DNA from: Pomacea canaliculata
Lineage: Eukaryota; Mollusca; Gastropoda; Architaenioglossa; Ampullariidae
Length of the DNA stretch: 64,000 nucleotides
Direction: 5' to 3'
Assembly (NCBI RefSeq): GCF_003073045.1
Contig: NC_037598.1
Coordinates: 10,888,486-10,952,485, forward strand
Shown one piece after another: positions 24,501 to 35,900 of this stretch. The translations under genes and the position numbers were made by a program. The notes under the pieces were generated by a model. It had not been told where the DNA came from. It saw only the letters and a program-made list of their open reading frames with translations, and did no database searches. Within the stretch, counting starts at the first letter, position 1; every line of letters begins with the position of its first letter.

Positions 24501-27500
24501 TCATCAGCTGACGCTGAAAGTGCTCTCGTTCGGCTGCCAGCCGCTGTTCTTCTTCTGCATCCTCCTTCCACTTTCTCGATTGCTCTTCTCGCTTTAAGCG
24601 CTCCTTTTCTTCAATCTGTGACTTGATGGCAGTCTATAAAAACAAAAATCACAATAAGACAAATTTAGATAAAATAAGTTAAGAAGATGGCGTAAAAGAC
24701 ATAACTGTATTATGTGTGAACATGTATGTGAATATGCAAATATGGATGAAAGTTTTTAACTGAGAGAGAGAAGAAATTAAAAAATTCAGGTAAGTACATT
24801 GAGAACTTGAAGAAAGAAGAGAAGCAGCAAAAATAAAAAAAAAAAAAAAAAAAACCCTAACCTTTTTACAAAAAGCTAGTTTGTTATGTCTTTTATAGCT
24901 GCTTAAAAGTCTCATTTCAAGAAAATATCTCAAACCTGGTACTCCAAGTATTGCTTGCGTTTGATTTCCAACTCTTTCCGTGTGACTGGGTCAACATAAA
25001 CGTTCTGCCCACGAAGAAAAGACCTGACCACAGAGAAAAAAATGGTCACAAAAATAATATATTTAATGTCCTGAATCAAATACTCTACACACAATAAGTT
25101 GTGAGGGCAAAAACAAAAAACAGATGTCATGTGGCAAAAGCTGGTGGTTCAGCATCAAAATCTGCAATTTTGATCATTTTATTTTTTAAGTGATTCTAAG
25201 GTGACCCCAAAAATCCCCCAAATTACACACACAGGAATAGTAAAATGACAGTTATGAACAACCAGAAGAGGAAGCAGAATTTCTAAATGAGGTAAATAGG
25301 TAAATGAAAAAAACACACTAGTGTACACACACTAGAACAGAGATCAAACCCAGAAATTATCCTGTTTGTGGTATTCACTGGCTGAGTGGTTTTAGTAAAA
25401 ATGTTGAAGATGAAGGTATAAATCTCAGGGTTAGGGTTAGTGAAATAAAAAAGACTTCAAAAGAAAATACCTCCTTTACCTGGGTTCAGAGTCATCCTGT
25501 GTGACACCATCCTGTGGCTGTGGTGTGCTGCTGACATGACCACTTGGGAGATCAGCATGAGCCAAGTGCTGAGACCGGTCTGTCGTCAATGGCAGCAGGA
25601 TGAGAGTTGAAGTGATTAGGTGCTGACCTTGTGTCTTGAGTAAACCTTTCACCCCATGTCTCTTCTGATGCCTGTTGCTTCTCTTTCAGTCGCAGACGAG
25701 CCAATTGCTGTTCTTCCCGCTGTTTGTCTGACAAAACAGTGAGTGTGGCATGAAGTTATACCAACAAGTTGACAACTATCACATATCCTTACTTTTGCTC
25801 TATGTATTATAGATAAGGAACTTTCAGTATCAAGATACCTGACAATAAGTGTACAAGACAAAAATATCTTACATGTTTATTACAACAACACAAGTCTGAA
25901 TTAAATTATGTTATTAATGTACATCTATAGTTATATATGTTGCAATATAATTAAACAATATCAGACAACCTTCAACTGAAATGGACAGAACAGAGAAACA
26001 TGGAACAAAGAAGGATGAATGTATACAGACAAAGAAAACCAAAAGTGAGAGAAAGAATATTTATATGAAAGGCAATCAGACTGACAGCAATGCAAACGTC
26101 ATTAGCACCTTCAGCATGCTGGACACCTTGAATACACTAGCTGAATCATTAGCAAGTAAACCATTTTTAAAGGCCTGAAGATGATTCTTGCCTAAAATAT
26201 GGCAAGTTTCATACAGTAGATAAAATCAGACCAAGAATAGCTCACCTGCAAACTAAAGTAGGAAAACTCAAGTGAAAAAGACCAGAAGGGAACTTACTCA
26301 GTTCTTCCAGCCACACCCTCTTTTCTTCCTCCTGCTTGCTCTTAATGTGGTCATTCTGGGGTGCTGCCTCCTGAACAATTCATGTGATCCTATTTTACTT
26401 TTGCTTTCTTCTGATTAAATGATTATGCAAGATTGTTTATTATATTTTTGTTGCTAATGTTTTATTTATCATTTTCAAAATACCACCTCATTTGAATTAT
26501 GGGAAATGTCCACATATGCACCACAGTGTGGAAGACTGTGTGCATGAGTATGTGAAAGGCATCTGAATGCATCCATTTAGCCGCAGTGTTTGTACACTGG
26601 TAGGATAGAGGTAAGGAATGAAATGCATATACAAGAATAGTGGAAGCAGCAAAGAAGAGATATATAAAGATGCATGAAGGTCAGATAGATCAGAATTTTA
26701 GAGAGCCATTCCAAAGGTGAAAAGATCAAGAGGAGAAATTTAAGAAGTACTAAAAAATCTGATCAAAAACAATTCACTACTGTCAAGACAGAACCTAAAA
26801 GCTCAATATAAAAAAATGACTAAATACTGGGTAATGGGTGCTGAAAAAAAAAATACTAACCCCAATCAGTATAGAAGCTCTCATGGCTGGGGGAGGTAAA
26901 TCTTGACTGGAAGTGTTTGTTGGGGTGTTCTGGAGCTTGATTCCTGTCCTGGCATTATAGCAATGACAAATACATGTACATATGAGCAAAGGACTTACTA
27001 GGGAAGAGTCAAAGGAAGCTTTCACTCTACTGATTCTAGTGGAGTTCAATGTTCTCAAATTGCCATCCCATGCCACTATCCTCGTATCCCCAACACATGC
27101 ATAATAAAGGGGCTTGTGCTGATAGACTTTTTGACCCAACCCATATTCATAGATGCTTGGAAAAACCAGAAATCATCTTCATTCACCTGAACTCAGTTGT
27201 GCCTGAAGCTTGTTGAGTAGATGGTGGGAGCTGAGGTGGCTGAGGTGTCACATGAGCCTTATGGACATTTTCATGAACAAATCGGTCAGCCCAAGTGTCA
27301 TCAATACCTTTCCGCCTGCGTTCTTGCTCCTTTTGTTTCTCAAGCCGCTTCTCTTCTCTCTGTCGATCTGCATGATGGAAATATAGTGAACATCAGCTGC
27401 AGTCTTTTTGGTATATTGGATAAACAGTTTCACCTTAAGTCAACAATTTGGTACCTATAACCCTACTGCATTTGATTGTAAACAATCATGATGATTGAAA

Positions 27501-30500
27501 GGAATTCAACAAATAATTAGCTGGCATTTTTTTACTAGTAAAATACTAATACTAAACAAATAAATAGCTGCAAATAAGGTAAATAAGAAATTTAACAAGA
27601 AATAGTTGGCATTGATACTGGAAAATGAATTAAATAAATAACAGGCATTATTACTCTCAGATAAGCTCCACCATTGTCCACCATGTCCTACTACTCAAAA
27701 CAAAGGTAAGCAACTGCTGACTGCCTACCTAACTCTTCCAGCCACTTTCTTCTTTCCTCTTCCTTTTTGGACATAAAGCCTCTGCTGTCTGGTTCTGACT
27801 CCTGTAAAAGCCAGAAAGAAAATGAAGTCAAACTGACATGTACTCATGTGCTGTAACACCTCTCTCCTTCCCTCATGTACTCATGTATCCATCCATGCAC
27901 GGACTGGCATTACTTACCCCTATTTTTAGGGATGTCTGCATGGCAGAAGGTGCAGTGCTATAAACATCAGGCAGTTTGATACTTGTTGCCTCGCTCTTCT
28001 CAGCCTCTTTTTTCCCAAACCTGGTGGCAGAACCATCCCTTATTCTACTTAGATCATCTCTCCTTCCAAGCCTCTCGTCACCTTTTGTCTCTTTGTTCTC
28101 CTCTCTCCTTTCCTCCCATCTCTTATCTCTCTTCTCTTTTGTGCTTGTTTTCAAATCTTTACCATCGCCTTTCTTGTCTTCTCTCCTCTCATCTTGCTTT
28201 CCTTTTCTTTCCCTTTTCCACTCTTCTGTGTCTCCTTTCTGCTCTTTGTCATCTTTCTTTTGGTCTTGATTGAATGTTGGACGACGATTTCCTTTCTTTT
28301 CCAGATGACTTGTAGCTTCCTCTTCATTAGAATTGGACTCTTTTTGCAAGCGAGATTTTTTCTCATTTTTCTTTTTCTTGTCTTCAGGATGTTCTGCTTC
28401 TTTTGAGGCAAAGAAGGCCCGGTATTTCACTTCAATGTCATCAACTGCCTGATCTTGTTGTTCTTGCTGCAATTCAACGACACAAATGAGATGGAAAGAT
28501 TGTCATTGCTTTATAACAATACTGATTATTCAATTTCCAGTCAGACCATTAAGATGACTAAAGGAAAAAAAAAATGGATTTTACAGGCTAAAATTTGAAA
28601 AAAAAAACAGATTAATAAAATAAAAAATCAGTACATCTTTACAAAGAAATGTGTGTGTGTGTTTTCAGTCTTCATGAGAGCACTCCAAATCATGTATTAT
28701 GTGCAGAAACAAAAGCATATGTAGAAGCACCACATCAATTATACTAAGATTCCTTCAAATAATTATGCTTGCTAGTGCTTCTGCCGTCATTAAGAATCAC
28801 TACCGTTATTCTTAACACACCATGATGACTAACAGCCCAAGAGATGCTCTGACCTCATTTGATGTCTTCTTGATTTCCTTCTGCTCTAAGTGTCTCAGTG
28901 GAGCACCAGCACCTGGTTTACCCCATGGGTCATATATTTCTTCGTTTTGTGTGGCTGCTGCTGCTGCTACAGATTAAATATTTAAAAAAAACAGCAAATG
29001 ACAATAAAAAATATGGTCTGCAATTTGGGGAAACCGTATCATTATTAGATTTAAAAACATTACAATGCTGAACAAGGACTGAAAGAGACTGGTGACACCA
29101 GGGTGACCCCCTCCCCCTCTTGAGCAAAAGCCAGTCAAATGTTATTTGTCACAATTACATTTAAAGTCACAAAAAGTTGAGGTACTCACTGGATAAAAAG
29201 GACCGAGAAGTATTTGATACACATGACAGATTTTTTCTAAATTTTTATCAAATAGATTTTTCCTTTTTTTTTACAGTATCATCAGCTTAATGGTTCAGAA
29301 ATCATAACAAATAGATTGTCATTATCAGGTAGAACTTAAAAGACACATCATTGATGCTAAAATAATATAGATTTTTGTAAACAAAATTTCATCTTAGAAG
29401 TTGAAAAAAATAGTTTTTAATGAATGCCTTCTTAGGTTCTGAAATTTCAAAATTAAATATTCTAAATATTTTTATCACTGGCAATTGCTCAAGTCTTTCT
29501 TCCACCTCCCACCTTCTCTCTGATCTAAAAAGATCAGATAAAAGTTAATAGGCTAACGATATATAAACTGGTTGTTACTATTAGTAGTAGTACTGTTCTT
29601 ATGTTTCTTGTTCTTGCAGCATGGAATAAATGTCTTACCTCTCTCTCTCTCCCACTGCATCCGCTTCCTCTCTGCGACAGTCATATGTTTCCAGGGAATA
29701 GGTGGAGGCACTGAGGGAGCTGGCTGTGGCTCTGACAGTTTAGCAGTTTCACTATAGCCAGTGTTAAAATGCACTTCTTTTTTTGCAGCAGGTCTCCTGA
29801 AGCGAAGTGGCAGAATGGTGACATTGCAAATTAACTGATGTAACTAAAATGGAATCTAAAGATCTTTAGCAGTTTATTGCATTAAATCTAAAAAAAAGAA
29901 AGAATTAGAAGCGCAGTAAAGAATACAAGATGTGACCTTGAATTTTAAAAAAGGATAATAGGATCACTATAGTCTAATTAAATAATATCCAATTTACTCC
30001 ACAAGGCTCTTCTTCCAAGACTTCCCCACCCCCCCCCCCAAAAAAAAAGACGAAAAATGACTGAGAAAAGGAATAATAGAAAAGTGCTTACTCAAATGTT
30101 TTGTCTCTGGTTGGCTGGTTTTGCTTGTCATTCAACTCTTTCTTGTCCACCAGATCAAACAAGGATGCTTCTCTTTCAACCTCTTCTTCATTGTCAGATG
30201 ATACTGAGTTACGGATAGTTTCCTGGTCTGCACGAGGTGACTCAAATTGGATTTCATTTGTATCAGTATCTGGACAGTAAAAGGATCACAAAATATCTTT
30301 GCAGAAGTTGAATCAATTTCCTTATCTGGATAGTACATGTGCTAAATGCTTCACAAAGACATGCTAAACAGAACATGAATCTAAAAAAAAAAGTACTTAT
30401 TCAGTACAAAAACATCTGAGATATGATCTAGAAAGGTTTCCATTTGCTTTATCATAAAGACAGAAGAAACAGTAAAGGAATAGCTCTGATATCTGCTCTT

Positions 30501-31555
30501 CAAAAACAATATATAACCAGGTAACAGATTTTGTTTCAAAAAAACATTTTCTGAGGTCTGTTACGCAAATTGAAATTAACCTGATTTATTTTTAGTACCT
30601 GGACATTGAATAACAGATGTCTCAGAAAACTTATGTAAATGCTAGTGAAACATCAAATCTTTTTATTCCAGAACAGTCAAAAATATTTTCAAAACAAAAT
30701 AAGCTTATACGACAACAGACTTTTTAAAACCTAAAATTTACAAAAACTTTAAAGCAATGTTGATGCTAACACTTACCAATGCTGATGCGAACATGAGAAA
30801 CATCTCCGGATTTTAATTTTCCAACTGATGCCAAGAGAGAATTGAGCTGGTCTTGTGTCAGAGTTACTGTTCCTGGCTTGATATGGGTTGAGAGCTTGTC
30901 ACTAGACCTGGTGTGGCCACTGTGGTTATCTTCCGGCTTAGGATGTTGGAACTGTTCTTTGTTCTTCTTGATGAAGTCTTTGGAGGACTTCTTGGTATGA
31001 GCAGATTCTGGCATTGTTGGGGGTTCAGGCTTACGGATAGGATGACGCAGTCCTTTAGTCTTGTAGCCAAACTGCCCACATCAAGTTCTTTGGAAAACCT
31101 AGCTTCTACAGATGTGAGTACCTTTCTCTCTCTTCTCACTCTATGACAGGTGTGCGTGTGTGTGTACATGTGTACACATAACATGCAAGCATAACCAGTA
31201 ACTACAATTACACATGCATTACAAAAACAGGTAAATATTGAATTAGACATTAAAAAAATAAATTGCCTACCTTCCGTGAATTCTGTTTTGATGCTTCTGT
31301 CAAAAAAAAATATCAATAATAAAGCTCATTCTGCTGATTGTCATTGCTGCTTATATTTAAAAGTTAATACAAGAACATTTAAGCTAATCTTACTCAATGA
31401 AAAATATTTACCTTCAAATATTAACAAATGTATAGTTTATAGTTAGAGAAAGCATAAAAATGTGAAGATTTGCATCTGGTAACTTAATTAGCTTACCTGT
31501 CTGCCAAAATATGCCACCTTTTGTACCATTTCTCACTTCGAATCGCATACTAGCC
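18509..31555 (-). CDS. CCDC66: Coiled-coil domain-containing protein 66
   Basis: Microtubule-binding protein of centrosomes, centriolar satellites and cilia in vertebrates. I joined 21 coding exons, all GT..AG and in phase, into 1,224 aa (human about 950): 31497-31548, 31271-31296, 30777-31071, 30092-30269, 29639-29796, 28854-28966, 27918-28466, 27729-27801, 27187-27367, 26861-26948, 26298-26370, 25628-25727, 25480-25530, 24936-25023, 24472-24633, 22921-23065, 22189-22473, 21739-21921, 20784-21502, 19010-19096, 18509-18577. Matches to human CCDC66 are the N-terminal LTQDQLNSLLASVGKL motif, the Glu/Lys/Arg-rich coiled coil (exons 14-16, with QQAGHDVSSL), ETDFIPIMRTADVLDP, and the C-terminal DPILNPSLV..QRQRELE. 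The acceptor before exon 1 implies a 5' non-coding exon. Exons 7-9 and 10-13 look like a duplicated module (see findings); exon 7 is a very Lys/Glu-rich, low-complexity insert. The 25,531-25,627 intron was chosen because it restores the frame. Confidence 0.93.
19628..19790. mobile_element. Short hAT-like MITE with 8-bp target duplication
   Basis: The element opens AAAGTGACCAGACGTCCCG and closes CTCTGTCACCTTAA, so the ends pair imperfectly as inverted repeats (AAAGTGAC against TTAAGGTGAC). It is flanked by GTATGTGT at 19620-19627 and 19791-19798, an 8-bp duplication as hAT elements make. The inside repeats TCCCGC four to five times. It lies in the CCDC66 intron between exons 19 and 20. The right flank continues as (GT)n, which slightly weakens the duplication. 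Confidence 0.6.
20420..20610. repeat. Two diverged copies of an 'ATATAGCGCC' repeat
   Basis: AATACATTTATATAGCGCC with AAGCGCTCTACGTG about 35 bp later (20420-20475) is echoed at 20540-20598 by TTGATTGATATAGCATTTTA with CATGCGAAGCG. This pattern is a common dispersed repeat in invertebrate genomes. The two copies lie in the same CCDC66 intron. Confidence 0.45.
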
Positions 31556-31652
31556 CTGTAAAGTTCAAAATGAAGTATTTTTATCTATTAAACCAAAATA
31601 ATTATAAATGAAACTCATATTTTCTCTAAACTTTATTTTATAAAATAATAAT

Positions 31653-32070
31653 TGTAGCACTCTAGTAGTGTACGAAGTAGAATGTCTTTGCCAATTTATT
31701 CTAGAATGTTCTGCACGGCAGTAATGTAACAAGGTAGCATGTCTTTGATTGCGACAAAGTAGAATAGAATGTCCTTGTTCCTTTGCATCTGGACTCTAGA
31801 AGGTTCTGAAATGTTCAACACTGTTAAATGTTTTTTTTTTTGCTACAAAGTAGAATGTCATTGTTGCGAGGGAGGTCTAGAATGTTGGAGGGTAGGGAGA
31901 ATAAATAGTAGGACTGACAGTGGGAAGGGAGCTTTGTGAATTTGAGAGAGAGCAGTTAGGCCAGATGCTGAGCTACACTGAATAAAACACACACTTCAGT
32001 GCGGAATTCAATCTTTGTTATTTCTGGTACGACAGCCCATTCTACGTAGCCACTTGACGTGTTGGTTACA
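31653..32070 (+). mobile_element. Probable solo LTR in the CCDC66 5' region
   Basis: The block starts TGTAGCAC and ends GGTTACA, so it has TG..CA borders with short inverted ends (TGTA/TACA), and is flanked by TAAT on both sides. Inside are a TATA-like AATAAATAG near 31,900 and AATAAAAC near 31,982, in the order expected for U3, R and U5. No internal protein region is next to it, so it looks like a lone LTR fossil, family not certain (Gypsy-like by inference). It lies between the CCDC66 start codon and its presumed promoter. Confidence 0.45.
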
Positions 32071-32699
32071 TAATTATAATCATCTATGTGTATGACACTA
32101 TATCATATTTGTTTGTAATAATGAGTGACAAACTGATGCCATCTAAACTCCCTAGCAATATGCATTTTTATTTTTTTAAATTTTATTTCATTTTGCACTT
32201 ATTTAAAAACTAGAAAGCTACAGTTATATTTAACACATTTAATTTGTGCATATGAATGTGTTGATTTAATATGTATAGAAAGTATTTCATTATCTGCTTA
32301 CAATACATACAGCTAACTGCATGAAGCAGACCTGAAATGTAACATGAGATCACTCTTCTCCTCTCACAAACCCATGGTAACTTGCTTTACCAAAGAATCT
32401 ATATGAACAATTTGAACTAAAAGTAAAATACAAAACCTACCATAACAAGCACATGTACATGGTCCACTAATCTATATCGTAAGATTTAAATAGTTTCATC
32501 ATCCTGATAATAGGTAATTGTACTTACATCATGATCAATTAGTCAAAAATGTACAACGATGCATTAATACTTCCACGCTTTTACATAAATCACAATTTCT
32601 GACATCACAAATTTCGAAGACTATACTGGACATTTTTCCTAACCCCGGCAATGGAGAATCGAATGCCGATTTAGCGTGTTGGAACACGAATCAACTATC

Positions 32700-32985
32700 A
32701 CTAAGCACCGACATAAGGGTTTTCAGGAAGAAGAGACACTGACCCTGAACTCGTCATTTCTTAATGTTTCACGTCGTAAACAACAGAAGACTGTGCTACT
32801 TCTTCAGTTTTTTTAACTTCGATTCGCCGCCACAGGATTGTTTCCACTGTTGTCAACAACTATTTCCTAAGGTCATGCGCACACACTGTTTCCGTGTATT
32901 ACAAATTCTTGTATTAGAGTACCTTCCCTTGCACAAGGACATTAACTCTGTTCCTTTTTGCGGTCCGAAGCTGAAATAGTGGAAG
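32700..32985. promoter_or_regulatory. Likely shared promoter region, CCDC66 and MRPL46
   Basis: CCDC66 runs left from an exon whose acceptor shows that a 5' non-coding exon lies at higher coordinates. MRPL46 runs right from 32,986. The stretch just before the MRPL46 ATG is less AT-rich than its surroundings and holds several CpGs and a short leader. A bidirectional promoter is inferred from gene order only; no TATA box or start site is proven. Confidence 0.35.
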
Positions 32986-35900
32986 ATGGCTACACGAATC
33001 GCAAGTTCACTGCTGAAAGTAGTGAAAACAAACTCTAGATGTTTGTGTGAGTCTTACATTTTTTAGACTAAAAATTAGATAGCCAAATTGACAATATTGG
33101 AAAATTACTTTGTATCGATGAGATAAATTCTTAAGATTTATATTGCCCCAAGTCAGGGCATTCCGATAGGTTAGCTGTCACCAATACTGTAAAGGTCGAT
33201 TGTCCTAGGTTCAACTTTCGTCTCGAGCACGCTGTTCTTTCTCTGCATGTGGCATCTATTTACAGGGCTGGCTGCCTTGCTGTGATATGTATCTTTAGTT
33301 GCTGTCTCGGCGTAAAGCTACACTCCCAACCCCCAACACGCACACACAAATAAGTCAAGGCTAAAGGGGAAACAAACGATCACTAATTTGTTAAATACGT
33401 TTATCCGTTTGATACATAAAGCTTTACAAATGAACTTTACAAATAGGTATTGAACGTCAGACAGTTTCGGCTTAGCCAAAATTGGTACGAAGTAACATTC
33501 GAGCGCACAGATTCATACACATACAAATATTTTGCACCAATTGCAACGCAAACTTGTATAATTAATAATTAAAGCTGCAGAGATCGTTTGAATATGATTA
33601 ATACGTTTACTTTTTGATGTAATTATTGCAATGAGAATACAAAATACAGGGACTGCATAGAAATTAAAGTGTTACAAAGACTAGCTGATAACTGAAGACG
33701 ACAGTGGGTGAAATCTGTTTTTATTATCGCTGCTCTCAGGTAAACATTAGGCTAAGAAACCAATGCATTTTTGGTAAAGAGAAAGCTTGAACTTTGCAAT
33801 AACTTTCCTGTACTTTCCTGGCAAAGCCACGATCATCATGCTATAAGGGTTAATCAAGACAAAATAGTTGCCAACTTTCAAATTCTCTAATTTGTATTTT
33901 TTTTAAAAACTCCAGAGGTACCATTTTTTTATATTCATATTTCAATTTTTTGTTCTTTCCAACAGTGGGTGGATGTCAGCAACAACGCTATGTAATGTCA
34001 GCTGTCTGTACACCCGGTCAGTGGGATCTGGTGAGTGCTGTGTGCATACAACGTCCACCAGTCATTTCAGCAGAAAAAACAAACATTGAACACCAGTTTG
34101 CATCCTTGATGTCTCGGCTGGAGCTGGATAAAAGCCTTCTTTCTGATCATGAGCTTCGAATAAAGGCAGATGAGTAAGTTACTAAGTAGTTATTTCTCTT
34201 TGTGCATTTCTACATGAAATATAGGAATTTATTTTTATATTTTCAGAGAATAGTAAAGAATCCTGTTATTCTTTTCTTCAGATAAAAATGATTTAGTTTT
34301 GTAAGAGAACTGATAAATGAAAATCGGCTCTTTATCATTCTTCATTCTACTTCATTTGACAAAGCCAGTAATAAGCCTATTATCACTACAGTAGATTTCA
34401 GAATGTGAAATACTTAAAGAACAGTGAGATAAGAAAATCTACCCAAACCGTGCATCTTTTTTTGTCAGCTAGGGTGGAAAGAAGAATAATTTAGAGTTTC
34501 ATTTTTTCCTGAACTTCGTGATTTCTTTTAAAACCAGTATGTTAGATATATATATACACATGTATAGATAAAGTTTAGTTTTAGTTTAGTCCTTGTTATT
34601 CCTTGAGGAGCACACCAACACCTCGCCAGCGGACCAGGTTTTGGGCAGCCCTCTTCAGTCGGACCCATGTGGATACAACTTCCGTTGCCTTTCTACTGTT
34701 CTTTTCCAAGTCTGCTTGGGTCTGCATAGATATAGAAACTGGGGTGGAAATAAAACCCAGTAATGCACATGCACACACCACGAATGCATGAAAGAAAAAG
34801 ATAGAAATTTTGAAGACATTGTTAGTTTGCTTTTGACACATATGGAATGGATCTTTCTTGTGGGTATGCTGCAGATCTCTGTCTATTTGACAGGGCTGCT
34901 TCTAAGAAACACCAGGAAAGCTTAGAGGAAACTGAGAGAGGGGGAAGACTGACTGCTTTTGATCTAGAGGATGAATGGGAAGCTGAGACCAAACTCTTCT
35001 CACCAGCAAGCAGAGTCACAGGTTTTTGAAATAAGTTTTAGTATTTCCTCCATGTAATTGTTATTTACACTGGTATTTCTTTCTCTTATTTCCACCTCAG
35101 TGTATTGCTGTGCTAAACATTTGAATGGTCAGGCAAATTTGTACGATTCATTTGTTTTTATTCTGGGAAAAGAAAGATTACAGCAGACCATATACTGAAC
35201 ATGTTGCAAGTGTCAGGCACAGGTAGGCTTGCAGTTTTTGAACAGATTTGCTCCTTTCACTCTGCTAACTGGCAAGTAAGAGAAAAGGAGAGTCAAATTA
35301 TGTCCCTTGTTACAAAAATAAAATTCAGACTACATTCCAGAAGCATGAGGTGCAGATTTCTGCATCCTGCTCCCAGTGCACATTATAATATGAGAGCAAA
35401 ACAGCATTCTTTATGAAAGTGAAACAGCAATCTTTCCTCAGGCTGTCCCTCTTGGTGCAAGACAGAAACACCCAATGCAGTCAATCATTATGTTTGAATA
35501 TAACGAATTTTATATAACACGCCTAAACACCTGTGTGTTCTTTTCACATTTCTTTCTCCCCTGACAGATGTTAATGCTCTCACACAACTCAAGCACAGAA
35601 ATCATAGCAGGTGCCTTGGATCCTTTGTCATAGGCTAACTGCACTACAATAACAATGTACCTAATAGAAAAAATACATAATTACTGTTATTAGTCATATA
35701 TGTAATTCAGTATTTATGTCTAGGTAGCAAGTTGAGTATAGTATTGTTGTGCAATTTTGTCTTGCTTGATTTCTATACGTGCATTAAATTTTTCAATTTT
35801 GCATCTATTTCAACATTTGAATGAAAGGTTCTAGCAGGGGAATGTTTAGTTTTAAATCTGCAAGAATGTATTATGATTTTGCAATCAACAAAATTAAGTT

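Noticed and set aside
25531-25627. Continuous CCDC66 exon 25,480-25,727
   Set aside because: The direct reading hits a stop; a 97-bp GT..AG intron with fitting phases restores the frame, so I split it into two exons.
27976-28411. Plus-strand Ser/Phe-rich frames over CCDC66 exon 7
   Set aside because: They mirror the Lys/Glu-rich coding strand of exon 7 and have no similarity of their own.
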